Positions 43,664-64,000 of a stretch of DNA of 64,000 bases are shown in pieces. Made by a program: the position numbers and the translations under genes. Source of the stretch: Miscanthus floridulus. Lineage: Eukaryota; Streptophyta; Magnoliopsida; Poales; Poaceae. Numbering within the stretch: the first letter of the stretch is position 1; each line of letters opens with the position of its first letter. The DNA lies in the NCBI RefSeq assembly GCF_019320115.1, contig NC_089582.1:124769259-124833258 (forward strand), in the 5' to 3' direction. The notes beneath the pieces were generated by a model. That model worked only from the letters and a program-made list of their open reading frames with translations. It did no database searches and had not been told where the DNA came from.

Positions 43664-45621
43664 TTGAAAGGTCCTAATATGACTAGAGGGGGGGGGGTGA
43701 ATAGCCTATTTAAAAATCTACAAATTAACTAGAGCAATTTGATTAGTATGACAAATAGCGTAATGCAAACTTGCTCTAGCTCTACAAGGGTTGTAAGCCA
43801 CCTATCTAATAATTTTAGTTGTAATGATTACTTAGGTACACAAACTTGCTATATAATTACTCACTAAGAGCTCTCAACCTTGCTACTCTAAAGAGCCCAA
43901 CTAGATGAATGTAAATAATAAAGCAAGCTCTCAATTCTAATTACACTAAAGAGCTTGTATCAACTAGTTTGTAAGAATATAAATAAGTGAGTAGGGTGAT
44001 TATACCGACGTGTAGGAGATGAACTAATCACAAGATGAATATATAGCCAATTACCGGGAGAATACCAAAGACAAGAGACAATCGATTTTCTCCCGAGGTT
44101 CACGTGCTTGCCAACACGCTACGTCCCTATTGTGTCGACCAACACTTGGTGGTTCGGTGACTAAGAGGTGTTTCACAAACCTCGTCCACACGATAGGACA
44201 CTGCAAAAACCGACCCACAAGTGAGGTAACTCAATGACACGAGCAATTTACTAAAGTTACCTTTTGATGCTCTGTCGGGAAAGGTACAACTCCCCTCACA
44301 ATCACCGGAGATAGCCACGAACAATCACCAACTCATGCCGATCCTCCACCGCTGCACCGAGCCGTCTAGGTGGTAGCAACCACCAAGAGTAACAAGCAAA
44401 ATCCGCAGCGCAACACGAATACCAAGTGCCTCTAGATGCAATCACTCATGCAATGCACTTGGATTCTCTCCCAATCTCACAAAGATGATGAATCAATGAT
44501 GGAGATGAGTGGGAGGACTTTGGCTAAGCTCACAAGATTGCTATGTCAATAAAAATGTGCAAGAGTTATCCCTTGAACCGGCCATGGGGCTATAAATAGA
44601 GCCCCCCATCAAATAGAGCCGTTATACCCCTTCACTGGGCAAATCGCGGGCCGACCGGACGCTGCAGTCCAACTGACCGGACGCAGCATCGGACGCTCCG
44701 GTCGTGAATACCGGACGCGTCCGGTCGGCATACCGGACACGTCCGGTCGGCATACCGGACGTGTCCGGTAGCCCCAGACTGCCACGTGTTCGGTTCAAAT
44801 CATCATAGCCGTTGCCGCGCATACCGCCGATGACCGGACGCTCACATCGGACGTAGACACTCAATTGACCGGACGCTCCACCGTCGAGTCTGGTCGAGTT
44901 CAGTAAGCCACCAGGGCCGACCGGACGCGTCAGGTAGAGACTAACCGGACGCTGAGCCTCAGCGTCCGGTCGAGTACAGTAAGCACCCATGGACGACCGA
45001 CGCATCCGGTCACACCGAACCGGACGCTGCCAGCGTCCGATCGACTTCACAGCGGAACACTGTTTTTCTGAGTCATACCGGACGTGTCCGGTGTGGCGAC
45101 CGAACGCGTCCGGTCACTCTGTAACCAGCGCGACTACCTCCTCTTCAACTCTATCTTTTTCACCCTTGCTCAAATGTGCCAAACACCAAGTGTATCACCA
45201 TGTGCACATGTGTTAGCATATTTTCACAAATATTTTCAAGGGTATTAGCACTCCACTAGATCCTAAATACATATGCAATGAATTAGAGCATCTAGTGGCA
45301 CTTTGATAACCATATTTCGATACGAGTTTCACCCCTCTTAATAGTACGACTATCAATCCTAAATGTGATCACACTCACTAAGTGTCTTGATCATCAAAAC
45401 AAAATGGCTCCTACATTTTATACCTTTGCCTTGAGCCTTTTGTTTTCTCTTTATTCTTTTCTAAGTTTAAGCATTTGACCATCACCATGCCATCACCATT
45501 GTCATAATCTTCACCATTGCTTCATCACTTGGAGTAGTGTTACCTATCTCATAATCATCTTGATAAACTAGGTTAGCACTCAGGGTTTCATCAATTAACC
45601 AAAACCAAACTAGAGCTTTCA
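43664..45621 (-). mobile_element. SIRE LTR E (5' LTR, 1,958 bp)
   Basis: Plus-strand ends are TGAAAGGTCC and GAGCTTTCA. A CTATAAATAG element (44,590-44,599) sits at the promoter-side edge of a dense CCGGAC/GTCCGG array (44,650-45,115) that includes the perfect 16-bp palindrome ACCGGACGCGTCCGGT at 44,710-44,725. On the minus strand the array is upstream of the TATA region, in U3. A G run near 43,687 differs from the other LTRs. Confidence 0.92.
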
Positions 45622-45892
45622 GCCTTCTCTGGCGGTGGCGGCGAGCGCAGGCGGTACCTTCTTCACCGGCCTTGGTGTCCGCACACATCGGACATGCTTC
45701 CTTCTTCCCCGCTCGCATCGGATGGGCACGCAGGTGTGCACGCCGAGCGTCGCGAGCACGCGCGCTCAGAAACAAGCATTTCCGTAAAAATGTTACTAAA
45801 ACAAAAACATAGCTAAAAGTACTAGTACTTGTACATAGGTTTGGAAAAAATCTATTAATAAGGGAGTGGAGATTATACTATACACTTCAATA
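45622..45892. other. Intergenic flank of the SIRE element
   Basis: 45,622-45,770 is GC-rich, similar in character to 34,629-35,250 on the other side; the rest is AT-rich. No gene seen. Confidence 0.5.
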
Positions 45893-46158
45893 TACTCCCT
45901 ATGTCCTTAAAAAATTATAATTCTTATTTTTTAAGGATTCAAATGATTTGAACCTTGAACAAAGTTATATAGAAAAATACTAATATTTATAATTAATATA
46001 AATAAATACTATTAAATCAATTACGAAATGTGTTTTTATAATAAACTTATTTTAAGATATAAATATTAATACTATTTACTATATATACTTAGTTAAATCT
46101 GAACTTATTTGACCGACGAATCATGTAATTATTATATTTTATTTAGAGTGAGGGAGTA
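45893..46158. mobile_element. Stowaway-like MITE upstream of the CHD3 gene
   Basis: TA-ctccct at the left and agggag-TA at the right give the Stowaway CTCCCT-type inverted end with TA target duplication. The 260-bp interior is very AT-rich and has no coding frame. It ends about 135 bp before the gene's TATA box. Confidence 0.8.
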
Positions 46159-46293
46159 TTTTATAATAAATATAATAAATAATAAATAATATAAAAGGTA
46201 GTTAAAGCCCCACCTACGGGTACGGCTACGGCTACTGAAGCAGTCATCTTCTTTTAGCCAATCTTCAAAGAAGGCTCAAACCCGACTCGAAAA

Positions 46294-46302
46294 CCTATAA
46301 AA
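46294..46302 (+). promoter_or_regulatory. TATA box of the CHR4-like gene
   Basis: CCTATAAAACCCC stands alone in moderately GC DNA, about 30 bp before the GC-rich leader. A transcription start near 46,325-46,335 is predicted. Confidence 0.6.
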
Positions 46303-46327
46303 CCCCGAAAGAATTCGCGAGCTTCCC

Positions 46328-48032
46328 ACGCAAATGATCCGTCCGCTCTACCCACCAATCCCACCTCCCCCGCCCACGGCCGCGCCTGGAGCGGCGGGCC
46401 GCGCGCGGCCACCCTCGCCGTCTCCACGCCACCGCGGGGAGCGCGGCGCCCACCCGCGCACCGTGCGCACCCTCCCCCACGTGTCCCCTCTGCCGCCCGG
46501 GGGCCCCGCCTGTCACCCACCGTCCCCGGGGAGGGCAGCCGAAAGCGACGCGTGAAGCGCTCTGGCCTGCCTGCTGCCCTCAGCGCTCGCCTCTCTCGTC
46601 ACGCGCCCCCTCCACAACCCCCGATGCGATGGGTGCCCCTGCCCCTCGATAGCCGCGCCGCTCTCCTGCCCCCGTTCCCCATTTGCATCCTCGCCCACCT
46701 CCCTACCCTAGCGCCGCCCTCCCCTATTCGACCCAACGCCGCCGCCGCCGCCTCTGCTCCGCCCCGCGGCCTCCGGAGGTGCTACTCGCGCGCGATCCGC
46801 CGCTGCGTCCGTTGCTCCGGCATCGATTCGGCGGCGCGGGGAGGTGAGATGGATCTCTACCGCGCGATTTGGCGCCACTTTTGGGCGGGTTTATGGGGGT
46901 TTTGTGTGGAATTTTGTTGTGAAATGGTTTGCCGGCGGATGGAGTTTGGGGTTAGTACGGAGACGGAGATTCGGATTTGGGCGTGGGTGGTGGCTGTGCC
47001 GTATGAGCATGTGAAGCTAGTTACAGGCGGCGAGCTGCTTTTGCAAGCTCTGATGCTTCGCTTCTGCTGACAGGGTCCGGTTGGGAGTTAGTCTATCTGT
47101 CTGTCTTTGCAGCTCTGTTTCTTCTGCACTTGGGTAAAAATGCTGTGAACTCCAAAATTAGGGGGATTCAGTTCAGAGGTGAAGATTAGGGTGGGTGTCC
47201 GGTCTGAAGTAGCAGTGGACTTTTGATGCCTCTGTTTGTCGTGATCTGGTTCCAGTGATAGCTGTATCGGGTGCTAGGTTATGGTTATGACAGTTTATCA
47301 TATGGGCTTTTAGAGAACAGCAAGACATGGAATGTCTGTGGTAACTACTTAAGTATTGTTTCGCTAGATGAGTAATGCTAGCTAGCTGTGCAAAACTGAT
47401 TAGTAAGGGTTTATAGTGATCTTCCTTAATTGGTTTTGGCTATTTATTGTGTTCTGCCTTTGTATGTTAAGTTCCAATTTGGGTATTAATTAATGTGATT
47501 ATATTAACAAATTTATAAGCAACAACCCACAAGTTCTGGCTGATCTTGTTTCTGTCGTTTAGCTTTCACACTCAGTTTATTTCCTATGCTATGAAAATTT
47601 GTTCATTTAAAGCTACTATGTAAAAGGTAGTCATTATGTTTGCATTTGCTCTTCCACAACAATATTCTCTAAAGAGAAAAGGGAACTTTCAATTGAACCA
47701 ATAGCCAAAGTAAGATGAGTAATATCCGCCTTTCTTTGTCTGGGACCTTGAGTAGAACTGTTCATTGACATCTTAGTACAATGTTATGCCTCAAAATGCC
47801 TACTGCTCTAATGCATCAGCACTCCGTAGTGTTCTTATACTTGATTAAACCACGCTTGATCTCACTTGAGATCTGACTCTTGTCCTGTGATCGCATATGT
47901 ATATTAGATTACAATACACAACGGTTAGTTTATCTATTACGCGTTGTCTCTTTTGAGCTGGGTTACTAATGACAAAAAACATGTTTCTCCTCATTTTGAT
48001 TGCAGTATGTCTCTGGTGCAAGTGTGCTGAAG
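46328..48032 (+). other. 5' UTR of the CHR4-like gene with a 1.16-kb leader intron
   Basis: The GC-rich exon 1 (to 46,843, ending GAG before GTGAGATGG) is followed by an AT-rich intron to the acceptor TTGATTGCAG (48,005). Exon 2 opens TATGTCTCTGG. The frame of the main protein, read back through the splice, meets TAG at 46,709 and has no ATG after it, so exon 1 does not encode the protein's N-terminus. Upstream ATGs exist: 46,334 (73-codon frame), 46,624 (frame that runs across the splice past the main ATG) and 48,007 (seven codons, stop TGA two bases before the main ATG). Confidence 0.65.
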
Positions 48033-59093
<11,061 letters not shown>

Positions 59094-59700
59094 AACAGCC
59101 AACGAAGATAGAGTGGATGAAATGACCTCAGATGAGCATTAGACTCGAGCCAGTTAGCTCGACATACCTTTCTCTTCCGTTCAGCAAAACACTGGGATTT
59201 TCCCTCTCCCAATGTTTCCAGTGTTGATGATCTCATGTTGTGTAATGCTTTAGTGCAGAGTGCAGATAGGATAAAATCCAAGGACTAGTGGTACTTCTTA
59301 GCAGTAGTAGTTGGGCACTAGTCCGTCGGGAGCAACTCTTGGAAACCTGTATACAAGAAATGTATATTTTGCTAACATGGTGTTGGTTGGGTGTGTAGAC
59401 TGTAGACCACTATTCATTTATTTATGCGTATATGGTTTAGTAATTTGCCGTCTGTCTAGCGGTGGCTGTAAGAGTAGACATGATGTCATGATGATGATAT
59501 TGCCCTGCCATGAGTGGTAGCCGGATAGAACATGGAACTCACTGTCCCCAGCTGTTATGTGTAGCGGATGCATTTATGGCTGGCCTACGTGCCTCGGCAA
59601 AGAGAAGCTGAGATGCTGTGTTTATTTCGTTATATCGGTCTTTGTGTGAGTTTGTATTTAATAAGCTGTCATATAAGCATTTATGTTAATGTCGCAATGT
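59094..59700 (+). other. 3' UTR of the CHR4-like gene
   Basis: The stretch has no coding frame of note. An AATAAG signal near 59,658 and a TTTTTTAAAAAAAA stretch at 59,700 suggest polyadenylation around 59,680-59,700. The first 55 bases would still be coding if the T run at 59,078-59,086 is one base shorter. Confidence 0.55.
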
Positions 59701-60052
59701 TTTTTAAAAAAAAAGAAGAGAGAGGAAGTGAGTTTTACGAGGATGAAACTCTCTTAACATAATTACCAACTCTCTATAAGTTATGAAATTAAATATCTAT
59801 AAAACCATAGAATAAAACTCCATTGATAGTGGGTATTTTATTCATGTTTTATTTCATTATATACGATATGATAGTCTTAAAACAATTCTACGAAACTTGT
59901 TACTGAGACAGGCCATAGAAGCTAGAAGGTCGGAGCTGAGCTTCACCATTTTGCTTTTTTTTAAAGTCCTGACCTCAACTATTGTAGTGCATTTGCTTTT
60001 GTTTTTTTTAAAAGTCCTCCTGACCTCTCAACTATTGTTGTGCAATTTACCT
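59701..60052. other. Intergenic AT-rich DNA with a 50-bp direct duplication
   Basis: 59,949-59,999 and 60,003-60,050 repeat the order TTTTTTTTAAA-GTCCT-GACCTC-AACTATTGT-GTGCA with small changes. No gene is visible. Confidence 0.5.
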
Positions 60053-61383
60053 CTTCAAATTAGAAAACCAGATGTTTTGACTCCTTCGGCCATTGAAGCT
60101 GTTTTTTCTCCATGGATGGTTTTTAAGGCAGTTTCTAACATGGCGTCACATCAGATGCCACATTAGCCATGAGTGAGGTAAATTAGAGTTAGGGGTCAAA
60201 TAGGCTTTAAAAAAAGTTTCAGAAATAAATCTTAAAAAAAAAACTACTCAATTTTTTTTTGAAAAATATAGAATTCAATTCTAAAATCTAGTTTAATCTT
60301 AAAAATCATATAAAATTTATTCTATTGTAGAAAAATATGAAACCAATTTTAGATTTATCCTAAAATTATGCTTTATATTATAGTGCATAGATTACAATTA
60401 TTTTGATCTTATATGATCTCATTTTATTTTATATTTAGTAGTATATACTCTTGCTATATATGTTATAATTAGTCTATATCGACGATTCATACTACATACA
60501 ATTTAAAGTGACTTCGACAATAATATAAGTGCCATGCAACCACCTTATACTCAATCCTATTTGATATGAACACAGGTGACAACTTGACCCGGAATACGGA
60601 TATGGCTGCGACCTTTTCTGGTCTTGGCAGTAACTAAACAATCTAGCTACTTGATTGGTGTCGACTCCTATATAGGTCCTACTAGATAGATATATCACCA
60701 GACCACAAACAAACATAATTTCATCGTACATGATGTTTTTTCCTTCTTGTTTGGAAACCTGTATATGAATTTTTTCTGATGAGATTTAAATTAATAGCAC
60801 AAAATTGACACATGAGAATGATGTGGTAATAAGTTAGCAAAAAATTGCTAGCTGGTTTTATTCCCTGTGGTTGAATCTACTCACCTGGAGTTTAACTATG
60901 AGGTGGTTAAATGATATTATTTCTGTTATCACTGATATATTAATTATAATAGATAATGAGAGATATAAAGTAAATAAACACAAACTGAGACCATATAAGT
61001 TCCAAATAATTCCAATCTATGCACCATAATATAGAGCATGATTTTTGAAAATATCTAAAACTAGTTTCATTTTTTATAAGCTAAAGTAAATTTTCTATGA
61101 TAAGACCAGATTTTGGAATATTAAATTTTGTATTTTTTTACAAAAAAATGGGTAGCTTCCTAAAGATTTTTATTTAACTTTTTTTTTGAAAAAGTTTATT
61201 TAACCCATCTCTGTTATCAACTTTGTCGAATTTACCTCGTCGTGGCTGATGTGGTGCCACGTAGGACGTGGCATCACGTGAGACTAAACCACCTTGAAAA
61301 CCATAAATAAAAAAAAAGGTAAAACAACTGGTTTCAATAGTTAAAGGAGCCAAAACATCTGGTTTTCTAGTTTAAGGAGACAC
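60053..61383. mobile_element. 1.3-kb element with long inverted ends
   Basis: The left arm (60,053-60,187) and right arm (61,222-61,383) are inverted copies. Both carry TAGAAAACCAGATGTTTTG then a CTCCTT segment at the outer side, and GAGGTAAATT at the inner side. The interior is AT-rich (about 75 per cent) and non-coding. Arms of 135-160 bases would suit a non-autonomous Mutator-like element. I could not find a 9-bp target duplication, so the class is open. Confidence 0.6.
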
Positions 61384-62968
61384 GATCTAAGAACCTCTCT
61401 ATATTTTTTTTCTTATTGATAGGAATAGAGATTTTAGCGAAAAATAACCTCCAACTTCTTTAATTAGATATCTAAATATTGTCATTCTCTATTCTAGATT
61501 TCTCGCTAGTCAAAGATAAAGAGCAAGAATGACCTTTTAGAGTCTGTAAGATATAGAAAAGCTATGGCTTTTTAGAGTGTGCAAGATATAGAAAAGTTAT
61601 TGGAAGGTGAAAATATAGAGAGCGATTTTTATTTAAATGGCTCTCTAAATGATGATTTAGAGAGGGGTTCAAGAAAAACTCTTGAAGATGCTCTAAATTG
61701 GACCACAACGATAGTTAAAGGTCAGAAGGTCTTTTTCTTTTCTTTCTGGATTGGCAAAGAAGCCGGGCAAAATGGCATCTGCCCCCACATCAACATGAGA
61801 ATGCGGAGTTGGGTTACAACTTACAAGCAATTTTTAGTTATAATGCATTGTGGATTAACCCATCTAAGTCTTTCTGAAGCAGCTCATTTTGCTTTTCTTC
61901 TCATACACCCCCCAAAAATACTCTCATTTTACTCTTCTTCTCATACACCAAAAAAAAAAAGGTAAATAAATTATTGCAACCTTGAGCTTATAGAAATTAA
62001 TAGGCACCGTTTTCAATCTAAACAGCAGGTAGTTGCATTTACACGTTCTCAACACTACATGTATGTATCCACATTATTTGGTGTCAGTATACATTGCTAC
62101 TTCTGCAACATGTAGAAGGAATGAATTGTTGACCAACCCTGAAATTCAAAACATATCCAAGGTTGGTAATACATCAAAATTCACTGAGGCTGGCTCCTGC
62201 AGAAGAGAGTTCAAGTAGGCTATGTTAGTAACTTGTAAAAGCCCAACAAATTCTTTGCACAATAATCATTAATAGGGAAATAGAGACTCAACAATATCAC
62301 AGCAGTGCAACCGGACCTCTCGAGTCTCGAATTCTCGAGGGCTTGATTGCTTAAGAAATCATGGCAAACCTTTATGCCATTCCGCATGAAACATAACCAC
62401 AAGTGTGACTTTAAAACAACTGCTGCTAGAACATTGAACTCAAGGGAAAGCTCAGGGCCAATGCACACTGTGATACAGGAACACAGAACAAAATCACTCT
62501 GAATTGGACAATCTTGGGTCACTACACTGTTAAGAATGTCATTTGGAAGGTTAGGTAGGTGCCATCCAAGTGCAATTTTTTTTGGAGTGGCTGATACTCC
62601 AGGACAGAGCACAAGTCTGAATCAGTACAAATTTCAGACTTTGCCAGGGTGCAATGGAATGGTAGAACAATTTGGTTCGGAAACAGGTTAGAGTGATCAG
62701 GGTGAGATTCACAATGCAAGTGGACTGATGAAACAGAGAAAATAAATATTTCTAATTCCCAATGTCCCAAGCGGTTGTCCAACCTGTACGTTAAACAGCA
62801 ATAACAAATCCTTTTTTGGTGAAAACCCAAGCAAGATTGGGTAGGTTAGAGATGAAACTTGAAAAGTAAATTTCCTGATTGTATGTTGTACCATAAAAAA
62901 CAATTCTGAAACCTAAGTAGCACTATTGTACCTTTACCAATTAGAAAGTTAAAATGAGAATGCACTCA
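61384..62968. other. Intergenic DNA and probable 3' UTR of the minus-strand gene
   Basis: 61,384-62,210 is AT-rich, with a 36-base duplication (TTTTAGAGTCTGTAAGATAT at 61,532 and TTTTAGAGTGTGCAAGATAT at 61,571). 62,220-62,968 lies downstream of the minus-strand stop and probably includes its 3' UTR. I could not place a polyadenylation signal with confidence. Confidence 0.4.
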
Positions 62969-63337
62969 TCATGGTTCAGTAAAACTTAACTCCATTTCTT
63001 GTTGGGAAGCCGTCCATCCAGGTTCATAAGCTTCCAAAAACCCAAGCTTTGCCTTGTTTGGGAGGTCATGTGGATGGACAAATGGAACCCCTTGTGGCCA
63101 TCCAATTTCAGTTCTAGTGTTCTCACACGGACTATCCAACGACTGGATGTGGCTTTCACATTCTTTGAGATTGCAAAATCTCAGCTTGATGCCTTTCTTA
63201 TCTGCAATGTCCTGAACACGCTCCTTCAGGACCCTCTGTGCTTCTAGGCGAAGTCTTTTAGAAGGAGGGAGTGGCTTTGTTCTTGCATTTCCCTTCTTTT
63301 TATTCATCACAGAGTTGAATGATGCTACACCAAACAA
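62969..63337 (-). CDS. 3'-terminal exon of an unrecognised gene (122 codons)
   Basis: On the minus strand a clean splice acceptor (GGCTTACTCAG) precedes an open exon from 63,337 to the TGA at 62,971-62,969. The peptide is hydrophilic and protein-like: KKKGNARTKPLPPSKRLR, then LEAQRVLKERVQDIADKKG (likely helix), CNLKECESHIQSLDSPCENT, and WPQGVPFVHPHDLPNKAK near the end. Four Cys residues and a His might form a small metal site, but the spacing matches no family I know. Codons look natural and no stop interrupts. If translation starts inside the exon, the first ATG is the 11th codon after the TTG at the exon start. Upstream exons would lie to the right. Confidence 0.6.
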   Translation of the reverse strand: MFGVASFNSVMNKKKGNARTKPLPPSKRLRLEAQRVLKERVQDIADKKGIKLRFCNLKECESHIQSLDSPCENTRTEIGWPQGVPFVHPHDLPNKAKLGFLEAYEPGWTASQQEMELSFTEP

Positions 63338-64000
63338 CTGAGTAAGCCATCAATACATGTTATTCCAATAAAAAGAATACAGTTCTGTAAGGCCTGTGGC
63401 CAAAAGTTTAATAACAAATAAATCATGAACATGATCAATCACTTTCAGATTTACAAAACCATTAACAGTGAAGAGTACAAATAAAGAAAGCCTTATCTAG
63501 TACACACTGATTAAGCTGCCTATCCATGGGGTTAACTCATTCATGCCAAACTTTAAGACATTTGATATATTATTGTGTTACCCACAATATGAGACCATGC
63601 TCGTATAAAAGACTAGGGTGTTTACACTGTCCAGGATTGGACACATAATTGCACTTGTTTTGGACCACATCTTATTATAAATTTGTATAATATTGGGAAC
63701 ATATTCACAACAATATGTACTGGAAACATCACGCATTGGTTATACAAATGGTCACGCACGAGACAGGCAGCGCAATTGGTGTCACAAAGCAGTTTTCTCC
63801 AGAACCAAGTAACCAACAGATGGCCATACACATAGTATCAGGCACTCTAACTTAATGAGGGAGAAGATATCATGACATGAGACACAACAACAGCTTTTTC
63901 ATGTACTCTTTACAGTCACAAATAAGTGATGTTTTGGACATTAACATGGTCTTCAAAACACAGCTTTGACTACTACTTTTGTTATAATTTTTTTCTGAAA
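63338..64000 (-). other. Probable intron of the minus-strand gene
   Basis: AT-rich DNA with no credible exon. The 69-codon frame at 63,831-63,622 lacks splice sites and looks random. It follows directly from the acceptor at 63,338-63,339. Confidence 0.45.

Larger units (their letters stand above)
35251..45621 (-). mobile_element. Complete SIRE/Maximus-type copia element (10.4 kb), inactivated
   Basis: LTR D (35,251-37,158) and LTR E (43,664-45,621) bracket gag and pol in minus orientation, with a perfect tRNA-Met primer site and a polypurine tract. It belongs to the same family as the 18,871-29,152 array. The flanks ACGGC and GCCTT do not form a target duplication. Stops and small gaps in pol, and many LTR differences, show an older or strongly mutated copy. 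Confidence 0.93.

Noticed and set aside
35246..45626. Target-site duplication for the 35-45 kb SIRE element
   Set aside because: ACGGC and GCCTT do not match in direct orientation; only GGC/GCC mirror bases are present.
46552..47070. 172-codon frame across the CHR4 leader
   Set aside because: It crosses a good GTGAG splice donor at 46,844 into an AT-rich intron and has low-complexity Pro/Arg composition; best seen as leader and intron.
63622..63831. 69-codon minus-strand frame
   Set aside because: No splice sites in phase with the exon at 63,337, no domain, and AT-rich surroundings.

Overview
The window is a repeat-rich stretch of a grass nuclear genome, most likely from the Andropogoneae (sugarcane, sorghum or Miscanthus group). 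That placement is an inference from the types of LTR retrotransposon and Stowaway-like MITE present and from the gene structure. Nothing here is bacterial or organellar.

Region 1 (1-32,700) is a nest of LTR retrotransposons that I could partly take apart. The oldest layer is a broken Ty1/copia element (copia-3, minus strand, 29,999-32,714). A second copia element (copia-2, minus strand) was inserted into its integrase-region reading frame; copia-2 has an LTR with TGTAAGG/CCTTACA ends. Copia-2 was then hit three times. A SIRE/Maximus-type array with three LTRs sits in its LTR (18,871-29,152). A 10.0 kb pol-less Ty3/gypsy element of Tat type sits in its gag gene (7,152-17,179, with a perfect GGGCT target-site duplication). 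A Tekay/Del-type chromovirus sits further along the same gag gene; its pol 3' half and 4.6 kb 3' LTR occupy 1-7,120. Copia-2 gag reads from 18,153 to 17,180, resumes at 7,151-7,121, and must continue beyond the left edge of the window.

Region 2 (32,715-46,250) begins with degenerate intergenic DNA carrying two hAT-like MITEs. A complete but inactivated SIRE-type copia element follows (35,251-45,621, minus strand, LTRs of 1,908 and 1,958 bp). A Stowaway-like MITE lies just upstream of the gene.

Region 3 (46,290-59,700, plus strand) is the one clear cellular gene: a CHD3-type chromatin remodeller of the CHR4/PICKLE-RELATED 1 group. It has a TATA box, a GC-rich untranslated first exon, a 5'-UTR intron and ten coding exons. 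The predicted protein has 2,210 residues: PHD finger, chromodomains, SNF2 helicase and a Myb/SANT-like C-terminal domain. Its introns carry MITEs and a fold-back element.

Region 4 (59,700-64,000) is AT-rich intergenic DNA with a 1.3 kb inverted-repeat element, followed by the 3'-terminal exon of an unrecognised minus-strand gene (63,337-62,969) that continues past the right edge.

Most of the premature stops I traced in the retroelements can be explained by C-to-T or G-to-A transitions, as expected for heavily methylated, silenced DNA. The most unusual structures are the pol-less Tat element with a large antisense gene, and a palindromic CCGGACG/CGTCCGG array in the U3 region that is shared by two retrotransposon families with different LTR ends.
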